DNA of 64,000 bases from Flavobacteriales bacterium (lineage in GTDB: Bacteria; Bacteroidota; Bacteroidia; Flavobacteriales_D; Parvicellaceae), in NCBI GenBank assembly GCA_016780365.1, contig JADHMB010000001.1, positions 59,163-123,162 of the forward strand, written 5' to 3'. This document shows positions 58,718 to 64,000 of the stretch, piece by piece (the stretch's first letter is position 1; each line of letters starts with the position of its first letter). Both the position numbers and the translations under genes were made by a program. The notes beneath the pieces are model-generated. The model did not search any database. It was not told the DNA's origin and saw only the letters and a program-made list of their open reading frames with translations.

Positions 58718-59781
58718 TAATTATAATGTTGATGGTAATAGTTTTGATAAGATCCACTTGTAACATTATCTAACCATTCTTTGTTATTTAAATACCAATC
58801 TACAGTATTTGCCAGTCCTTCTTCAAAGCTTACAGAAGGAGTGAATCCTAACTCATTTTGAATTTTTGTAGCATCAATAGCATATCTTAAATCGTGTCCA
58901 GCTCTGTCTTTGACATAAGTTATTAGCTTTCTAGATTCTCCCCTAGGATTAGAAAGTCTATCATCCATTATGTCACATAATAGGTTAACTAAATCAATAT
59001 TCTTCCACTCGTTATGACCACCAATATTATAAGTTTCGCCAATTCTTCCTTTTTGAAAAATTAAATCGATAGCATTAGCATGGTCTTCCACCCAGAGCCA
59101 ATCTCTTACATTTTCTCCCTTTCCATAAATTGGAAGAGGCTTTTTATTTTGAATATTATTTATAATTAATGGAATTAGTTTTTCTGGAAACTGATGAGAA
59201 CCATAATTATTACTGCAATTTGAAATTTTGATTGGTAAACCATAGGTATGACCATATGCTCTAACAAGATGGTCGGAGCTTGCTTTGGATGCAGAGTAAG
59301 GGCTTCTTGGATCGTAAGAAGTAGTCTCGTAAAAAAATCCTGTTTCTCCTAAAGAACCATATACCTCATCTGTAGAAATATGATAAAAACATTTGTCTTC
59401 AAAACTTTTCCAATTTTTTCTGCAAGCGTTTAATAAATTTAAAGTCCCAATAACATTGGTAGTCACAAATTCACCAGGATTTGAAATAGAACGATCTACA
59501 TGAGATTCAGCAGCTAAATGAATTACCCCATCAAATAAATATTTTTCAAATAAAATTTGAATGGCGTCTTCGTTATTAATATCAATATTTTCAAATTTAT
59601 AATTGGATTTATTTTCAATATCCTTTAGATTATTTAAGTTACCTGCATAAGTTAATTTATCTAAATTAACTATCAAGTATTCAGGGTATTGATTAATCAT
59701 TTTTCTAACCACATGCGAGCCAATAAAGCCAGCACCACCAGTTATAAGTATGATTTTTTTATAATCCATTATAGTGTCCAA
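58717..59781 (-). CDS. rfbB: dTDP-glucose 4,6-dehydratase
   Basis: ITGGAGFIGSHVVRKM, HLAAESHVDRSI, DEVYGSLGETGFF, SPYSASKASSDHLVRAY. Confidence 0.93.
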   Translation of the reverse strand: MDTIMDYKKIILITGGAGFIGSHVVRKMINQYPEYLIVNLDKLTYAGNLNNLKDIENKSNYKFENIDINNEDAIQILFEKYLFDGVIHLAAESHVDRSISNPGEFVTTNVIGTLNLLNACRKNWKSFEDKCFYHISTDEVYGSLGETGFFYETTSYDPRSPYSASKASSDHLVRAYGHTYGLPIKISNCSNNYGSHQFPEKLIPLIINNIQNKKPLPIYGKGENVRDWLWVEDHANAIDLIFQKGRIGETYNIGGHNEWKNIDLVNLLCDIMDDRLSNPRGESRKLITYVKDRAGHDLRYAIDATKIQNELGFTPSVSFEEGLANTVDWYLNNKEWLDNVTSGSYQNYYHQHYN

Positions 59782-61064
59782 TAATTTAGTTTTTGAATTT
59801 TATTTCTAAAAATACCTTTTAAATCTACTAAAACTCCTTTTTCAGAAAGAATAGATGCAAAGTAATTTTCATCTAAAAGAGTATATTCTTGATGATTAAC
59901 AGCAACAATTACAGAGTGGTAAATTCCACTTGTTTTAGCTACTAAATCAAAACCATATTCTTCTATTAGTTCATCAGAATTCGCATGAGGATCAACGACT
60001 TCAACATGGCAAGAAAAAGATTTTAATTCGTTGATTACATCAACTACTTTAGAATTTCTTATGTCAGAAACATCTTCCTTAAAAGTAGCTCCCATAACCA
60101 AAACTCGAGCTTCTTGCATTGGAGTTCCTGAAGCTATAACTTTTTTAGCAACTGTTCTACCAACATAGGCCCCCATAGAGTCGTTAACCGCTCTTCCAGA
60201 ATTAATTATTTGTGCATGGTAGCCAAGTTCCTTGGCTTTGTGCGTGAGATAATATGGATCAACACCTATACAATGACCTCCAACAAGCCCTGGTCTAAAA
60301 TTCAAAAAATTCCACTTAGTTCCTGCAGCTTCTAATACTTCGTAAGTATTTATATTCATCCTATTGAATATCACAGAAAGTTCATTGATCAAAGCAATAT
60401 TCACATCTCTTTGAGTGTTTTCAATAATTTTAGCGGCCTCTGCTACTTTTATAGATGATGCTCTATGCACACCCGCAGAAACAACTAATTCATAGGTTTT
60501 GGCAATTTCTTCTGAAGATTCTTCATCGCATCCAGAAGAGACTTTTACAATACTAGAAAGAGTATGAACTTTATCTCCTGGATTAATTCTTTCTGGTGAG
60601 TAACCTACTTTAAAGTCCTTTACAAACTTCAAACCACTCAATTTTTCCAAAACTGGAATACAATCTTCCTCCGTGCATCCTGGGTATACTGTAGATTCAT
60701 ATACCACATAATCTCCCTTTTTAAGAACCTTTCCAACAGTTTCACTTGCCGAAAGTAATGGCTTAATATTGGGTTCTTTACTTTGATCAATTGGTGTTGG
60801 TACAGCGACTATAAAAAACTTGGCTTCTTTTAAATCTTCAATTTTATAAGTAAACTCTATTGAACAATTGTCAAAATCAGTTGAAACTAACTCATTACTA
60901 GGGTCAATTTTATTTTTCATCATAGAAACCCTTTCTGGGTTAATATCAAACCCTATAACGTTAGTTATTTTGGCAAATTCTAATGCAATTGGAAGACCTA
61001 CGTATCCTAACCCAACAACAGCAATTTTTTCTTCTTTAGCAATTAATTTATCGTAAATTTTCAT
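59769..61064 (-). CDS. Nucleotide-sugar 6-dehydrogenase (TviB/WbpA-like)
   Basis: AVVGLGYVGLPIALEFAK, VYESTVYPGCTEEDC, GYSPERINPGDK, GLVGGHCIGVDPYYLTHKAKELGY. Confidence 0.92.
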   Translation of the reverse strand: MKIYDKLIAKEEKIAVVGLGYVGLPIALEFAKITNVIGFDINPERVSMMKNKIDPSNELVSTDFDNCSIEFTYKIEDLKEAKFFIVAVPTPIDQSKEPNIKPLLSASETVGKVLKKGDYVVYESTVYPGCTEEDCIPVLEKLSGLKFVKDFKVGYSPERINPGDKVHTLSSIVKVSSGCDEESSEEIAKTYELVVSAGVHRASSIKVAEAAKIIENTQRDVNIALINELSVIFNRMNINTYEVLEAAGTKWNFLNFRPGLVGGHCIGVDPYYLTHKAKELGYHAQIINSGRAVNDSMGAYVGRTVAKKVIASGTPMQEARVLVMGATFKEDVSDIRNSKVVDVINELKSFSCHVEVVDPHANSDELIEEYGFDLVAKTSGIYHSVIVAVNHQEYTLLDENYFASILSEKGVLVDLKGIFRNKIQKLNYWTL

Positions 61065-62080
61065 TTTTGATTATCTCTAAGTTTATAAATTTTTTCTATA
61101 ATTTCTACTACTTTTAATCCTTCTAAAACATTGGTGGTAGCTACATTTTGTCCTCTTAATGTCTCTACAACATTTTCAATAATATAATGATGGTTTGCTG
61201 CACTTCCTTTATAAGGACCATAATCATTTGGGGGATTAGAAGGTGCTAGCTCGGGCATTTTATAATCTTTTATATTGCAATATTCAATTTCATTCATATA
61301 CTGACCACCAATCTTAATACTTCCTCTACTTCCAATAACTGTCATACTACTTTCCAAGTTGGAGTTCCAAACTGCTGTAGAATAGTTCAAACAGCCCATA
61401 CCACCATTTTTAAAATCAAAAGAAACTATTCCTGAGTCCTCAAAATCTGTAGATTCTTGATGGGTAAAGTCTTCAAATTTACCTTGAATATTTTCTATAT
61501 CTCCAAACAACCAATACATGATATCTATGAAATGTGAAAATTGGGTAAAAAGTGTACCACCATCCAAATCTTGTGTTCCTTTCCATCCTCCTTTTTTATA
61601 ATACCTATCGTCTCTATTCCAAAAACAGTTTACTTGAACCATAAATATATCTCCTAATTTTTTAGTTTCAATAATTTCTTTGATCCATTCGCTTGGGGGA
61701 GAATATCTGTTTTGCATTACAGCAAAGACATGTTTGTTTCTTTGAAGTGCATTAAAAATCACTTTTTCACAGTTGGCAACAGTTAGTCCAATTGGTTTTT
61801 CTATTACAACGTGTTTATCGTGTTTCAAAACAGAAATAGAAATATCAGAATGTGAACCATTTGGTGTACAAACACAAACAACATCTATTTCTTGATGTGA
61901 GTTAAGCATTTTTAAATAATCATTGTAATATGGAACATCGTAAGGTTCTAATGCTAAACTTTCTTTGGGTAAAACATCACAAATAGCAGTAAGTTCACAA
62001 TTTGTATTTCTTAATACCATTTCTGCATGTCTTTTACCAATATGACCAGCTCCAATTATTCCAAACCTAATTTTATCCAT
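61061..62080 (-). CDS. Gfo/Idh/MocA-family oxidoreductase (WbpB-like)
   Basis: FGIIGAGHIGKRHAEMVL, CTPNGSHSDI, VVIEKPIGLT. Confidence 0.9.
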   Translation of the reverse strand: MDKIRFGIIGAGHIGKRHAEMVLRNTNCELTAICDVLPKESLALEPYDVPYYNDYLKMLNSHQEIDVVCVCTPNGSHSDISISVLKHDKHVVIEKPIGLTVANCEKVIFNALQRNKHVFAVMQNRYSPPSEWIKEIIETKKLGDIFMVQVNCFWNRDDRYYKKGGWKGTQDLDGGTLFTQFSHFIDIMYWLFGDIENIQGKFEDFTHQESTDFEDSGIVSFDFKNGGMGCLNYSTAVWNSNLESSMTVIGSRGSIKIGGQYMNEIEYCNIKDYKMPELAPSNPPNDYGPYKGSAANHHYIIENVVETLRGQNVATTNVLEGLKVVEIIEKIYKLRDNQK

Positions 62081-62649
62081 TATTTAATCTCTTTTACAGA
62101 ATCATTTTTTAGTTCATAAGACTTTAAAGACTCTGGGCATGTGGCTTTTCCAGAAACAAATTCTAATCTATGACCATACTCACTGACCCATCCAATTTGT
62201 TTTCCAGGGTTTCCAACTACTAAAGCATAGGGCTTAACTGGCTTAGTAACAACAGTTCCTGCTCCTATAAGAGCATATTCACCAATACTATTACCGCAAA
62301 TAATTGTAGCATTTGCACCAATAGAAGCTCCTTTCTTTACCAAAGTTTTAACATATGCATCTCTTCTAACAATCGCACTTCTAGGATTTAGAATATTTGT
62401 AAAAACCATAGATGGACCTAAAAATACATTATCCTCACACACTACACCTGTGTAAATTGATACATTATTTTGAACTTTTACATTATTTCCTAATTCTACA
62501 TAAGGTGAAACCACTACGTTTTGACCTATATTACAACCTATTCCAATTGCTGAATTACTCATAATATGGCTAAAATGCCAAATCTTAGATTCATTGCCAA
62601 TTTTTACATTTTCATCAATTACTGCTGTAGGATGTGCGAAATAATTCAT
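62080..62649 (-). CDS. Left-handed beta-helix N-acetyltransferase (WbpD-like)
   Basis: Hexapeptide repeats; AVIDENVKIGNESKIWHFSHIM, GAGTVVTKPVKPYALVVGNPGKQIGWVSEYG. Confidence 0.88.
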   Translation of the reverse strand: MNYFAHPTAVIDENVKIGNESKIWHFSHIMSNSAIGIGCNIGQNVVVSPYVELGNNVKVQNNVSIYTGVVCEDNVFLGPSMVFTNILNPRSAIVRRDAYVKTLVKKGASIGANATIICGNSIGEYALIGAGTVVTKPVKPYALVVGNPGKQIGWVSEYGHRLEFVSGKATCPESLKSYELKNDSVKEIK

Positions 62650-63635
62650 TAATAGTTGTTATAAGATTCGAAATTTTGATGGTCTTTCTTATTTAATTCC
62701 TCAACTGATAGGCTACAAAAGTAATCATAAGTTAATTTCAAACCTTCATTTCTTTGGATTTTAGGTTCCCAGTTTAATATCTTCTTTGCCAGATCTATAT
62801 CTGGTTTTCTTTTTAAAGGGTCATTTTCAGGTAATTCTTTAAATATAATATTTTGATTTTTTCCAGTTAAATTTACAATTTCATTAGCAAAATCTTTAAT
62901 GGTGATTTCGTTGGGATTTCCAATGTTAATCGGATAATTATAATCACTATGTAAAAGCCTATAAATTCCTTCAATCAAATCATCTACATAGCAAAAAGAT
63001 CTAGTTTGAGAACCATCTCCAAAAATAGTCAAATCCTCATTTCTTAAAGATTGTCCTATAAATGCTGGCAGGACTCTGCCATCATTCAATCTCATTCTAG
63101 GGCCATAAGTGTTGAAAATTCTTACAATCTTAGTATCTAAATTATGGAATCTATGATAGGCCATAGTAATAGCTTCTTGGAACCTTTTAGCCTCATCATA
63201 AACTCCTCTAGGACCAATAGGATTGACATTTCCAAAGTAGCTTTCATTTTGTGGATGAACAAGCGGATCGCCATAAACCTCACTTGTAGAAGCAACTAAA
63301 ATAGTAGCTTTTTTTGCTTTGGCTAACCCTAACAAATTGTGAGTTCCTAAAGAGCCTACTTTCAACGTTTGGATAGGTATTTTTAAATAATCTATAGGGC
63401 TTGCAGGAGATGCAAAATGAAGAATAAAATCTAAATCCCCATCAATTTGAACATATTTTGATACATCATGTTCAATAAATTTAAAGTTATTATGGGTTTT
63501 AAATAAGTCAATATTTTTTGAAGAGCCTGTAATAAGATTATCCATGCCAATTACAAAAAAGTTTTCATTTAAAAACCTTTCGCATAGATGAGAACCTAAA
63601 AACCCAGCTGCTCCAGTAATTAATACCCTTTTCAT
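62649..63635 (-). CDS. UDP-glucuronate decarboxylase / UDP-xylose synthase-type SDR
   Basis: [73 protein letters not shown]. Confidence 0.9.
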   Translation of the reverse strand: MKRVLITGAAGFLGSHLCERFLNENFFVIGMDNLITGSSKNIDLFKTHNNFKFIEHDVSKYVQIDGDLDFILHFASPASPIDYLKIPIQTLKVGSLGTHNLLGLAKAKKATILVASTSEVYGDPLVHPQNESYFGNVNPIGPRGVYDEAKRFQEAITMAYHRFHNLDTKIVRIFNTYGPRMRLNDGRVLPAFIGQSLRNEDLTIFGDGSQTRSFCYVDDLIEGIYRLLHSDYNYPINIGNPNEITIKDFANEIVNLTGKNQNIIFKELPENDPLKRKPDIDLAKKILNWEPKIQRNEGLKLTYDYFCSLSVEELNKKDHQNFESYNNY

Positions 63636-64000
63636 TTATTTAAATTATTAATTACTTTTCTGCCTACACTTTGGTAATAAAAATTTCTCTTTTCCATAGA
63701 CTCTAAGGCATACAAATTTCTGCCATCAAATATTATTGGGCTTTTCATTAAAGAATGCATTAAATTAAAATCGGGATTTCGAAAAGCAGACCATTCAGTT
63801 GCAATTAATAATGCATCTACATCTTTTAAAGCATCTAAACTATTTTTAGAATATTGGATTTTATCTCCAACTAAATCTTTAACATTATCCATTGCTTCAG
63901 GATCATAGGAGACAATTTCGGCTCCAGAATCAGTTAATTGTTTGATAATGGACAAGGATGGAGCTTCTCTTATATCGTCCGTCTCTGGTTTAAAAGCAAG
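63632..64000 (-). CDS. UDP-glucose 6-dehydrogenase, C-terminal part (runs off right edge)
   Basis: Upstream extension translates [22 protein letters not shown], continuing into the 107-aa ORF; no start codon in window. Confidence 0.88.
   Translation of the reverse strand, partial: LAFKPETDDIREAPSLSIIKQLTDSGAEIVSYDPEAMDNVKDLVGDKIQYSKNSLDALKDVDALLIATEWSAFRNPDFNLMHSLMKSPIIFDGRNLYALESMEKRNFYYQSVGRKVINNLNK

Overview
This is a low-GC chromosomal window from a Bacteroidota genome. It is probably flavobacterial, judging from GldB, GldC, a T9SS C-terminal sorting domain and TAnnTTTG-type promoters. Most of it is densely packed core genome. It includes the complete rpsL-rpsG-fusA-rpsJ / S10-spc-alpha ribosomal superoperon on the minus strand (about 23.2-40.9 kb), purine and pyrimidine genes (purE, purK, pyrC, carA, hpt), adk, obgE, nadE, eno, monomeric icd, grpE-dnaJ, murA, alaS, fabD and a PcrA/UvrD-type helicase. 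The right edge (about 58-64 kb) enters a surface-polysaccharide nucleotide-sugar locus. I saw no rRNA, tRNA, CRISPR array, IS element, prophage or recognisable defence island, and nothing I would call a clearly new system. The observations most worth checking are: (i) a near-perfect 25-bp inverted repeat overlapping the putative grpE-dnaJ promoter; (ii) an outer-membrane module pairing a small barrel with a large helix-hairpin-helix plus beta-barrel protein; (iii) a sigma-54-type response regulator with no C-terminal HTH and a degenerate GAFTGA loop; (iv) all five convergent gene junctions overlapping or separated by 8 bp or less; (v) several TAnnTTTG promoter boxes very close to start codons; (vi) uncharacterised DUF4296, DUF4290 and small cysteine-rich lipoprotein genes. 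All family calls are by eye from protein motifs; no database search was run.
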